From NCBI GenBank assembly GCA_046758005.1, contig JBHHZJ010000005.1, positions 1 through 64,000 on the forward strand: DNA of 64,000 bases, written 5' to 3'. The translations under genes and the position numbers were made by a program. This DNA is from JBHHZJ01 sp046758005 (GTDB taxonomy: Bacteria > Pseudomonadota > Alphaproteobacteria > Kiloniellales > J153). Shown here in pieces: positions 25,478-32,365 of the stretch (positions are counted from its first letter, which is position 1; each line of letters opens with the position of its first letter). The notes beneath the pieces are model-generated. The model had not been told where the DNA came from and did not search any database. It was given only the letters and a program-made list of their open reading frames with translations.

Positions 25478-25498
25478 AACCGCCGAAATGGGGCGGTT
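25478..25498. promoter_or_regulatory. Second inverted repeat in the divergent region
   Basis: AACCGCC, a 7-nt loop, GGCGGTT. It is 61 nt upstream of the permease ATG, so it may lie in the permease leader. There is no T-tract. Confidence 0.3.
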
Positions 25499-25559
25499 TC
25501 CGGCGTGCGGGCCGGCTGCGGCGCGCGGGGCCGCACCGCGTCTGCGAGGGGGGCGAGGC

Positions 25560-26849
25560 ATGCTGTCATCATACTTCAAGCTGGCCGAGCACGGCACCAC
25601 GGTGCGCACCGAGGTGCTGGCCGGGGTCACCACCTTCCTGACCATGGCCTACATCACCTTCGTCAATCCGGCGATTCTGGCCGATGGCGGGATGGACTTC
25701 GGCGCGGTCTTCGTGGCGACCTGCCTGGCCGCCGCGCTCGGCACCCTGATCATGGGGCTGTACGCCAACTACCCGATCGCGCTCGCCCCGGGCATGGGGC
25801 TCAACGCCTACTTCAGCTACGGCGTCGTGCTGGGCATGGGCTACGAGTGGCCGGTGGCGCTGGGTGCGGTCTTCCTCTCCGGCCTCCTGTTCATCGTCGT
25901 CAGCCTGCTGCCGGTGCGCGAGTGGATCATCAACGCCGTTCCCGCAGGGCTCAAGCTGGCCATCTCGGCCGGAATCGGGCTGTTCCTGGCGATCATCGCG
26001 CTGAAGAACGCCGGCGTCGTGGTCGACCACCCGGCCACCCTGGTCACGCTGGGCGATCCGCTGTCCTGGCCGGTCGTCCTGTCGTTCTGCGGCTTCTTCG
26101 CGATCGTCGCGCTGGACCGCCACCGGGTGCCCGGTGCGGTCATCATCGGAATCCTGGCGACGACGGCGGCGGGGCTGGCCCTTGGGGTTACCGAGTGGCG
26201 CGGCCTGACCTCCCTGCCCCCGAATCCCATGCCGACCTTCCTCCAGCTCGACATCGCGGGGGCCTTCCAGGTCGGCCTGGTCACGATCGTGTTCACGTTC
26301 CTCTTCGTCGACCTGTTCGACACCGCAGGGACGCTCATCGGCCTGGCGCACCGCGCCGGGCTGCTGGACGACCGGGGCCGTCTGCCGCGCCTGGGCAAGG
26401 CGCTGCTCGCGGACAGCACAGCCACCGCCGCGGGCGCGGTGTTCGGCACCTCGACCACGACCAGCTACATCGAGAGCGCCTCCGGCATCAACGCCGGCGG
26501 GCGCACCGGCTTGACCGCGGTCACGGTCGCCGCCCTGTTCCTGCTCGCCCTGTTCTTCTCGCCGCTGGCCCAGACGGTGCCGGCGTACGCGACGGCGCCG
26601 GCGCTGCTGTTCGTCGCCTGCCTGATGACCCGCGGCCTGGCCGAGGTCGACTGGGACGACGTGACCGAGTCGGCGCCGGCCGTGGTCACCGCGATCGCCA
26701 TGCCGCTCACGTTCTCGATCGCGCACGGCATCGGCATCGGTTTCATCACCTATGCCGCGATCAAGATCGTCAGCGGCCGGCCGGCCGAATGCCCGCTGGC
26801 GGTTCACGTGATCGCCCTCCTGTTCCTGGGGAAATTCATCCTATTGTGA
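25560..26849 (+). CDS. NCS2-family nucleobase permease (AzgA/PbuG-like)
   Basis: 429 residues, about 12-14 membrane helices. The N-terminus (GTTVRTEVLAGVTTFLTMAY, then FVNPAIL) and GMGLNAYFSY are typical of the AzgA/PbuG hypoxanthine-guanine-adenine branch. The downstream FVDLFDTAGTLIGLAHRAGL and FGTSTTTSYIESASGINAGG carry the conserved substrate-site acidic residues. It imports purine bases by proton symport; exact substrate not readable. ATG at 25560 follows GAGGGGGGCGAGG. It is the only protein gene on the plus strand in this part and interrupts the conserved proS-DUF1467 neighbourhood. Confidence 0.92.
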   Translation: MLSSYFKLAEHGTTVRTEVLAGVTTFLTMAYITFVNPAILADGGMDFGAVFVATCLAAALGTLIMGLYANYPIALAPGMGLNAYFSYGVVLGMGYEWPVALGAVFLSGLLFIVVSLLPVREWIINAVPAGLKLAISAGIGLFLAIIALKNAGVVVDHPATLVTLGDPLSWPVVLSFCGFFAIVALDRHRVPGAVIIGILATTAAGLALGVTEWRGLTSLPPNPMPTFLQLDIAGAFQVGLVTIVFTFLFVDLFDTAGTLIGLAHRAGLLDDRGRLPRLGKALLADSTATAAGAVFGTSTTTSYIESASGINAGGRTGLTAVTVAALFLLALFFSPLAQTVPAYATAPALLFVACLMTRGLAEVDWDDVTESAPAVVTAIAMPLTFSIAHGIGIGFITYAAIKIVSGRPAECPLAVHVIALLFLGKFILL

Positions 26850-26910
26850 GGCGGCAGTCCGTTCAATTCGCGCAAGACGTTGTCCTGGTTGTAAAAATCT
26901 GGAAAAAGGC

Positions 26911-26939
26911 GTGACGCGCACGGGTCTTTCGGCTACACT
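26911..26939 (+). promoter_or_regulatory. Promoter of the predicted small RNA
   Basis: GTGACG (-35, 26911-26916), 17-bp spacer, TACACT (-10, 26934-26939). Predicted start near 26946. It lies 62 nt after the permease stop. Confidence 0.5.
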
Positions 26940-26945
26940 GCACAC

Positions 26946-27092
26946 ACAAAATCCGTGCAGGAAAATGCATGGCCCGAGTTTGGGGAGGTGCCGCCGTCAG
27001 GCGGCGAAGGAGGGCGGAAAACCCTCTAGAAACAAGAACCCATCAGCCGTCACGTTGAGGGCAAGCTTGCGCTGCGGGCTTGCCTTATTTTT
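26946..27092 (+). ncRNA. Predicted small RNA with two GGAAAA-loop hairpins
   Basis: An intergenic transcript of about 147 nt bounded by its own promoter and intrinsic terminator, with no convincing ORF. Predicted stems: 26953-26972 (CCGTGCA/TGCATGG, loop GGAAAA); 26990-27005 (GCCGCC/GGCGGC, loop GTCA); 27009-27027 (GAGGG/CCCTC with an outer G-T pair, loop CGGAAAA); then the terminator. Single-stranded linkers contain GGGGAGG and AAGGAGG. I do not recognise it as SRP RNA, 6S, tmRNA or a known riboswitch. The repeated GGA in apical loops resembles the layout of RsmY/RsmZ-type decoys for CsrA-like proteins, but this is only a resemblance. The next gene (tag) is convergent, so it is not a leader. 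Confidence 0.6.
27059..27092 (+). terminator. Intrinsic terminator of the small RNA
   Basis: A perfect 7-bp stem GGCAAGC/GCTTGCC around an 11-nt loop, directly followed by TTATTTTT on the plus strand. A textbook rho-independent terminator in plus orientation. Confidence 0.85.
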
Positions 27093-27140
27093 CGACCCTT
27101 CGGCCGGGAACGCCGGGGCGGCGGGCCCCCGTGCCCCGCC

Positions 27141-27683
27141 TCAGCGCGAGGCCTGCGCCCACGGCGGGGACAGCGCGGCGATGCGGGCGTGGACCGGGCA
27201 GTCCGGGCGGTGCGCCCCGGGCAGGTAGCCCAGGCTCACGAGGAACTCGCCCACGATCTCGGGTCCCATGAACACGAAGGTGCGCCGCAGCAGCTTGACC
27301 CACGCGGGTTTGTCGCGCGGGTGGTGGGCGTCGAGCCAGTCGGCGAAGCCGCCGTGGCTATGGCGCAGTCCCTTGATTCGGCGGGCATTCTCGATGACGG
27401 CGTCGATCTTGCGCCGGTTGCGCACGATGCCCGCGTCGGCGAGCAGGCGCGCCCGCTCGGCCGCGCCGTAGGCCGCGACGCGGTCGATGTCGTAGCCTTC
27501 GAAGGCGGCGCGGAAGGCGGCCCGCTTGCGCAGCATCAGGCCCCAGGACAGGCCGGCCTGGTTGATCTCCAGCACCAAGCGCTCGAACAGCACGGGCTCG
27601 TCCCGGGCCGGAAAGCCGTATTCCCGGTCGTGGTAGGGCCCATGCAGCGGATCCCCGGGGGCGGAGTTGCAGTAGTCGGCCAT
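27141..27683 (-). CDS. tag: DNA-3-methyladenine glycosylase I
   Basis: 180 residues. Removes 3-methyladenine from alkylated DNA. Typical start (YCNSAPGDPLHGPYHDREYGFP) and core (ERLVLEINQAGLSWGLMLRKR). The zinc ligands of Tag are visible: C5, H18, and H158 and C162 near the C-terminus. It begins 17 nt after the DUF1467 gene and is probably co-transcribed with it. Confidence 0.95.
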   Translation of the reverse strand: MADYCNSAPGDPLHGPYHDREYGFPARDEPVLFERLVLEINQAGLSWGLMLRKRAAFRAAFEGYDIDRVAAYGAAERARLLADAGIVRNRRKIDAVIENARRIKGLRHSHGGFADWLDAHHPRDKPAWVKLLRRTFVFMGPEIVGEFLVSLGYLPGAHRPDCPVHARIAALSPPWAQASR

Positions 27684-27699
27684 GCGCGCCGGGCCCCGC

Positions 27700-27936
27700 T
27701 CAATCCGGCCTGACCGGGATCAGGTCGTTCGTGATCACGTAGTAGGCCACGCCCCAGAGGACGGCGGAAACGAGCGTCGTGATCAGGGCCTTGCGCCACA
27801 GCATGGGCCGCTCCGGCGCGCTGGTCGCGTGGCCCGGGTCGGGATTGTCCGGCACCTTGACGCCCCAGGGCAGGACCGCGAAGAGCACGACCCACCAGAT
27901 GATCACGTAGACCAGGATGCCGCTGAACCAGGTGAT
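27700..27936 (-). CDS. DUF1467 small membrane protein, apparent ATC start
   Basis: 78 residues with two membrane helices (about 3-26 and 51-70) and the DUF1467 motif WWVVLFAVLPWGVKV. The family normally begins with a full first helix. That helix (TWFSGILVYVIIWWVVLFAV) is encoded here only if translation starts at ATC, 27936. AAGGAG lies exactly 6 nt upstream of this ATC, and there is no in-frame ATG, GTG or TTG between the upstream stop and the GTG at 27906. That GTG lacks a ribosome binding site and would cut the first helix. Function unknown; the gene neighbours mce and proS across alphaproteobacteria. Confidence 0.82.
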   Translation of the reverse strand: MTWFSGILVYVIIWWVVLFAVLPWGVKVPDNPDPGHATSAPERPMLWRKALITTLVSAVLWGVAYYVITNDLIPVRPD

Positions 27937-27970
27937 CTCCCGCTCCTTTTCCTTGCCAGGGCTGCGACCG

Positions 27971-28375
27971 TCAAGCCTGCTCCAGCTCGATCAGGGTGCC
28001 GCAGAAGTCCTTGGGATGCAGGAACAGGACCGGCTTGTCGTGGGCGCCGCGCTTCGGTTCGCCGTCGCCGAGCACGCGCGCGCCGGCGACCCTCAACCTG
28101 TCACGCGCGGCGTGGATGTCCTCGACCTCGTAGCACAGATGGTGAATGCCCCCGTCCGGATGGCGATCGAGGAACTTCGCGATCGGGGAAGCGTCGCCGA
28201 GCGGATGCAGCAGCTCGATCTTCGCGTTCGGCAGGCTCACGAAGACGACGGTGACCCCGTGGTCGGGCTGGTCGAGGGGCGCCGAAACCTCGGCGCCCAG
28301 CACGTCCCGGTAGCGGGCCGCGGCCGCCGCCAGGTCCGGGACCGCGATGGCCACGTGGTTGAGCCTGCCGATCAT
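27971..28375 (-). CDS. mce: Methylmalonyl-CoA epimerase
   Basis: 134-residue VOC-fold enzyme interconverting (S)- and (R)-methylmalonyl-CoA for propionyl-CoA breakdown. Metal ligands can be seen in RLNHVAIAVPDL (His), KIELLHPL (Glu), GGIHHLCYEV (His) and GTLIELEQ (Glu). Normal length. It sits upstream of DUF1467; the usual rnj neighbour is separated from it here by a 2OG-oxygenase gene. Confidence 0.94.
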   Translation of the reverse strand: MIGRLNHVAIAVPDLAAAAARYRDVLGAEVSAPLDQPDHGVTVVFVSLPNAKIELLHPLGDASPIAKFLDRHPDGGIHHLCYEVEDIHAARDRLRVAGARVLGDGEPKRGAHDKPVLFLHPKDFCGTLIELEQA

Positions 28376-28418
28376 GCCGCCTCTCCTGCCACGCTATCCG
28401 GGACGCTTCGCGCCGGCG

Positions 28419-29084
28419 TCATTGGGCGCGCTTGGCGCCGAGGGGAATTCCGCTCCATTTCGGCCGGCTGAGCTTCTCGGCAAAGGACGAGAACATGATG
28501 TTGAAGCTGACGCTGACCCTCAATCGGCTGCTTTCGTTGCGCGGCACCGAGTGCACGAACCAGGCCGGAAACATGACAAGCCGCCCGGGCAATATCTTCA
28601 ACTGATGCACGGTGGAGTTCAACTTGTTGTGCTTGAGGACATCGGGAAGGATGATCTCCAGCTGCGGCCTTGGGTCGTGGAACGAGATCGTGTTCGCGCC
28701 CTCCTCGGCCTGGACGTAGTAGACGCCGCTCAGGAAGTTGTTCGGGTGCAGGTGCGGGATATGGAACCCGCCCGGCGGGCTGATGTTGGCCCAGCACCCG
28801 GTGATCAGGAACGACTCGTAGCGGACCTGGTATTGGTCGAGGATGGCCTTCGAGGCGAACTCGAAGAGTTCGACCAGGTCCTTGAATTCCGGCAGTTCGT
28901 GAAGGGTCTGGTCGGTCTGCCAGCCCTGTCCCGGCGCAAGCGGCGGACGTGGCGCGGTCAGCTCGTCGAGGACCTGGAACAACCGCCGGTTCAGCGGTGC
29001 CGCGATCTCGGGCTCGAGATCGTGAACCCACACGCAGGTTGGAAAGAACGGTTGGGTCGTGACCTTTGCGAACATGCTCGACAT
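28419..29084 (-). CDS. 2OG-Fe(II) oxygenase-like protein (TIGR02466-type)
   Basis: 221 residues. Single jelly-roll domain with the segment FHIPHLHPNNFLSGVYYVQ (candidate iron ligands H108, H111 or H113), a second metal-side segment FPAWFVHSVPRNESSRLRVS (H178, and Arg 187 or 189 as 2-oxoglutarate anchor), and SFNIMF at the end of the fold. This matches uncharacterised putative 2OG-Fe(II) oxygenases common in marine bacteria and phages. Substrate unknown. It lies between mce and rnj, a place usually free in alphaproteobacteria, so it is probably an acquired gene. ATG at 29075 (MFAKV) is an alternative start. Confidence 0.78.
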   Translation of the reverse strand: MSSMFAKVTTQPFFPTCVWVHDLEPEIAAPLNRRLFQVLDELTAPRPPLAPGQGWQTDQTLHELPEFKDLVELFEFASKAILDQYQVRYESFLITGCWANISPPGGFHIPHLHPNNFLSGVYYVQAEEGANTISFHDPRPQLEIILPDVLKHNKLNSTVHQLKILPGRLVMFPAWFVHSVPRNESSRLRVSVSFNIMFSSFAEKLSRPKWSGIPLGAKRAQ

Positions 29085-29124
29085 CGCTCCAACGTCGCCC
29101 CCGATCGGCCGACCGCGCCGCGTC

Positions 29125-30789
29125 TCACTGCAGACGCACCAGATGCACCTCGGTGACCGGCTTCTTGCCGAGCATCCGGTGGAACGCGCGGCGCACGGCG
29201 AGGCGCGCTGCCTCCTTGACCGTCTCGTCGTCGCGGCGGTCGACCGCCGGCAGGTATCTCAGGGCTTCGCGCACGCCCTCGGCCACGACCTTAAGCTTGT
29301 CGGCCTCCGCCTCGGCATCGAGCAGCCCCTGCGCGCAGATCATGGGATCGCCCTGGAACAGATTGTCGCGGCCGATGACCAGGGTCACGACCGCGGCCCC
29401 ATTGTACGCCAGGCGCCTGCGGGTGCGCAGCACGGGGCTGTCCAAGGACAGCAGCCGGTTGCCGTCGAAGGCCAGGCGCCCGGCGGCCACGTGCCCGACG
29501 ATCCCGGCCGGCGCGGGCGCGAGGCGGATCAGCGCGCCGTTCTCGCCGAGGATCTGCTCGGGCACCTGGCAGGCCTGGGCGAGCCGCGCGTGCTCCGCGA
29601 GGTGCCGCGCCTCGCCGTGCACGGGCACCGCGATGCGCGGGCGCACCCACTGGTACATCTGGGTCAGCTCCTCGCGCGCCGGATGGCCGGAGACGTGAAT
29701 GAAGTGCTGGTCGTCGGTTATCACCTCGACGCCCTTGCGCACGAGCATGTTCTGCAGCCGGAAGATCGCCACGTCGTTGCCGGGAATGATGCGCGAGGAA
29801 AAGATCGCCGCGTCGCCCTCCTCCAGGGCGACGTTGGGGTGCTCGTCGTTGGCGATGCGCCACAGCGCCGAGCGCGGCTCGCCCTGGCTGCCGGTGCATA
29901 GAAGCAGGACCTCCGCGCGCGGCAGGAGCCCGACGTGCTCCTCGGAAATCAGCGGCGCCACGTCGGCCAGATAGCCGGTGTCGCGGGCCGCCTGATAGAC
30001 GCGCTGCATCGACCGGCCCACCAGCGCGACGCGCCGGCCGTGCGCCTCGGCGACCTTGGCCGCGGTCTCCAGACGCGCCACGTTGGAGGCGAAGCAGGCG
30101 ACAGCGACCCGGTTCTTAAGTCCGCCGACCAGCTCCATGAGGACCGCGCGGACCTCCGATTCCGAACCCGAATCGCCGTCGATGAGGGCGTTGGTGGAAT
30201 CGCACACCATGGCGAGCACCGATGCCTCGGCCAGGCCGCGCAGCGCCCGCTCGTCGTAGCCGTCGCCGACCAGGGGCGCGGGATCGAGCTTCCAGTCGCC
30301 GGTGTGCAGGACCGTCCCCGCCCCGGTGCGGATGACCAGCGCGTTCGGCTCGGGGATGGAATGGGTGAGCGTGACGAGCTCGATCTCGAAGGGGCCGACG
30401 GTGAAGCGGCCGGACAGCGGCACTTCGATGATCTCGACCTCGTCCTCGATGCCGGCCTCGACCAGCTTCGGGGCGGCCATGGCCGCGGTGAAGGCCGTGG
30501 CGTAGATCGGGCAGCGCAGGCGCGGCCAAAGGTGACCGACGGCGCCGATATGGTCCTCGTGCGCGTGGGTCAGCACGAGCCCGGCCAGGTCATCCCGCCG
30601 TTCCTCGATGAACGCCGGGTCCGCCATGAGCAGATCGACCCCGGGAAGGCCGGGTTCGGCGAAGGTGACCCCGAGGTCGACCATGAGCCAGCGACCGGCG
30701 TGACCGTACAGGTTCAGGTTCATGCCGATCTCGCCCGTGCCGCCGAGCGGCAGGAAGTAGAGCTCGTCCGGCCCGGGCCGGTCGATCAT
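29125..30789 (-). CDS. rnj: Ribonuclease J
   Basis: 554 residues. Metallo-beta-lactamase/beta-CASP ribonuclease with 5'-3' exonuclease and endonuclease activity. Zinc motif H75-A-H-E-D-H at 75-80 (THAHEDHIGAVGHL), other ligands in LHTGDWKLD and in HVSGHPAREEL. A C-terminal domain of about 100 residues follows. ATG at 30789 overlaps the coaX stop as ATGA. Confidence 0.95.
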   Translation of the reverse strand: MIDRPGPDELYFLPLGGTGEIGMNLNLYGHAGRWLMVDLGVTFAEPGLPGVDLLMADPAFIEERRDDLAGLVLTHAHEDHIGAVGHLWPRLRCPIYATAFTAAMAAPKLVEAGIEDEVEIIEVPLSGRFTVGPFEIELVTLTHSIPEPNALVIRTGAGTVLHTGDWKLDPAPLVGDGYDERALRGLAEASVLAMVCDSTNALIDGDSGSESEVRAVLMELVGGLKNRVAVACFASNVARLETAAKVAEAHGRRVALVGRSMQRVYQAARDTGYLADVAPLISEEHVGLLPRAEVLLLCTGSQGEPRSALWRIANDEHPNVALEEGDAAIFSSRIIPGNDVAIFRLQNMLVRKGVEVITDDQHFIHVSGHPAREELTQMYQWVRPRIAVPVHGEARHLAEHARLAQACQVPEQILGENGALIRLAPAPAGIVGHVAAGRLAFDGNRLLSLDSPVLRTRRRLAYNGAAVVTLVIGRDNLFQGDPMICAQGLLDAEAEADKLKVVAEGVREALRYLPAVDRRDDETVKEAARLAVRRAFHRMLGKKPVTEVHLVRLQ

Positions 30790-31571
30790 GCCACGGCCCG
30801 CGTGTTGGCGCGGTACAGCAAGCGCAGGCCGCGCAGCGTCAGGTCCGGGTCGATCTCGTCGATGCACGATGTGGCGCGGGCAAAGAGCGGCGCCAGCCCG
30901 CCCGTGGCCACGACCTTCATGTCGCGGCCGTCCTCGGCCTTAATGCGCGACACCAGACCTTCGACCAGACCGACGTAGCCCCAATAGGCGCCCGATTCCA
31001 TCGCCGGCACGGTGGCCTGTCCGATCACCCGCTGCGGCGGTTCCTTGATCGCGATGCGCGGCAGCTTGGCCGCCGCCCGGTCCAGGGCCTCAAGCGACAA
31101 GTTGATCCCCGGAGCGATGACGCTGCCCTCATAGGCACCGTCCTCGCCGATCACGTCGAAGGTCGTTGCCGTGCCGAAGTCGATGACGATCAGAGGCCCC
31201 CCGTATTGCGCGTGGGCCGCGACGGCGTTCACCAGGCGGTCCTCGCCGACCTGATCGGGCCGCTCGATCCTGACCTCGATGCCGATGTCGGTTCCCGGCT
31301 CGCCGACCACGAGCGGCTCGGTCCCGAAATAGCGCCGGCACAGGGTCCTGAGGGCGTACATCGTCGCCGGCACGACGTTGGCGATGATCGCGCCCTCGAT
31401 GTCGGCGGGGCGCAGGTCCTCCAGAGCCATGAGCTGGGTCAGCCACACGGCGTACTCGTCGGCCGTGCGTTTGGCCTCGGTCGAGGCGCGCCAGGATCCG
31501 CGCAGGCGGTCGGCCCCGTCGTAGACGGCGAAGATGATGTTGGTGTTGCCGGAATCGATGGCGAGCAGCAT
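30786..31571 (-). CDS. coaX: Type III pantothenate kinase
   Basis: 261 residues. First step of CoA synthesis. ASKHA-fold phosphate-binding motif DSGNTN at 6-11, IVIDFGTATTFDVIGEDG and the GGLAPLFA motif near the C-terminus. It is tightly packed between birA (11-nt gap) and rnj (4-nt overlap). Confidence 0.96.
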   Translation of the reverse strand: MLLAIDSGNTNIIFAVYDGADRLRGSWRASTEAKRTADEYAVWLTQLMALEDLRPADIEGAIIANVVPATMYALRTLCRRYFGTEPLVVGEPGTDIGIEVRIERPDQVGEDRLVNAVAAHAQYGGPLIVIDFGTATTFDVIGEDGAYEGSVIAPGINLSLEALDRAAAKLPRIAIKEPPQRVIGQATVPAMESGAYWGYVGLVEGLVSRIKAEDGRDMKVVATGGLAPLFARATSCIDEIDPDLTLRGLRLLYRANTRAVA

Positions 31572-31582
31572 GGCCTCGCGCC

Positions 31583-32365
31583 TCACGTGGCGAAGTAGAT
31601 GTCGCCGGCGGCGATGACCCGTCGCTTGGCGTCCGACAGCTCGAGGACCAGCGCGCCGCGCTCGTCCAGGTCGCGGAACGTCCCGTGCAAGGTCTCCCTG
31701 GGCAGGCGCACCTCGATCTCCTCGCCGCGCGCGTGAGCGTGGTTCAGCCAACCTTGCCGGACCGGGGCGAAACCGTCGTCGAGCCAGCGGTTGACCCAGG
31801 TCAGGAAATGCCGGCTGAACGCCTCGAGCACGTCGACGTGGCTCACCTCGCGCGGTGCGCCCTCGAAGTGCAGGCTGGTGGCGGGAAAATCGGTGTCCTT
31901 CGGGAAGCTCCGCACGTTGACGCCTACGCCCAGGATCAGCCAATCGAGCGCCCCATCCGAGCCGGTCTTGGATTCGAGCAGGATGCCGGAGACCTTGCGG
32001 CCGTTGAGCAACACGTCGTTGGGCCACTTGTAGGTGACCTCGAGCATGGGTGGCGCGACGCTGCCGATGGCCTCGCCCACCGCGAGCGTCGCGACGAAGC
32101 CGAGCTGGGCCGCCTCCGCCGGGCCGCAGTCCGGGCGCAGCACCAGGGAAAGGTACAGGTTGTCGCGGGGACTGGCAAAGTTGCGCCCCTGCCGGCCGCG
32201 GCCCTTGGTCTGCTCGCGCGCCCACACCAGCGTGCCGTCCTCGGCCCCCTGCTCGGCCAGGCGCGCGGCTTCGTCGTTCGTGCTATCGACCCGGTCGAGC
32301 GCGACCAAGCGGTAGGCCGGCGGAAGCTTGGGACGGGCCGCCGACCCCGTCGCCGGCGTGGTCAT
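31583..32365 (-). CDS. birA: Biotin-[acetyl-CoA-carboxylase] ligase, short form
   Basis: 260 residues. Attaches biotin to the carboxylase carrier protein. Biotinyl-AMP loop GRGRQG at 55-60, then KWPNDVLLNGRKVSGILLES. There is no N-terminal helix-turn-helix, so this is the monofunctional enzyme rather than the E. coli-type repressor. ATG at 32365 overlaps the nuoN stop as ATGA, joining it to the nuo operon. Confidence 0.95.
   Translation of the reverse strand: MTTPATGSAARPKLPPAYRLVALDRVDSTNDEAARLAEQGAEDGTLVWAREQTKGRGRQGRNFASPRDNLYLSLVLRPDCGPAEAAQLGFVATLAVGEAIGSVAPPMLEVTYKWPNDVLLNGRKVSGILLESKTGSDGALDWLILGVGVNVRSFPKDTDFPATSLHFEGAPREVSHVDVLEAFSRHFLTWVNRWLDDGFAPVRQGWLNHAHARGEEIEVRLPRETLHGTFRDLDERGALVLELSDAKRRVIAAGDIYFAT

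Noticed and set aside
25472..26914. Second long plus-strand frame over the permease
   Set aside because: It is the +1 shadow of the permease gene, which has the hydrophobic helices and family motifs.
26946..27060. Riboswitch or SRP RNA reading of the small RNA
   Set aside because: No downstream same-strand gene for a riboswitch; the SRP apical motif (GGAAGCAGCC type) and cobalamin, glycine and SAM-II signatures are absent.
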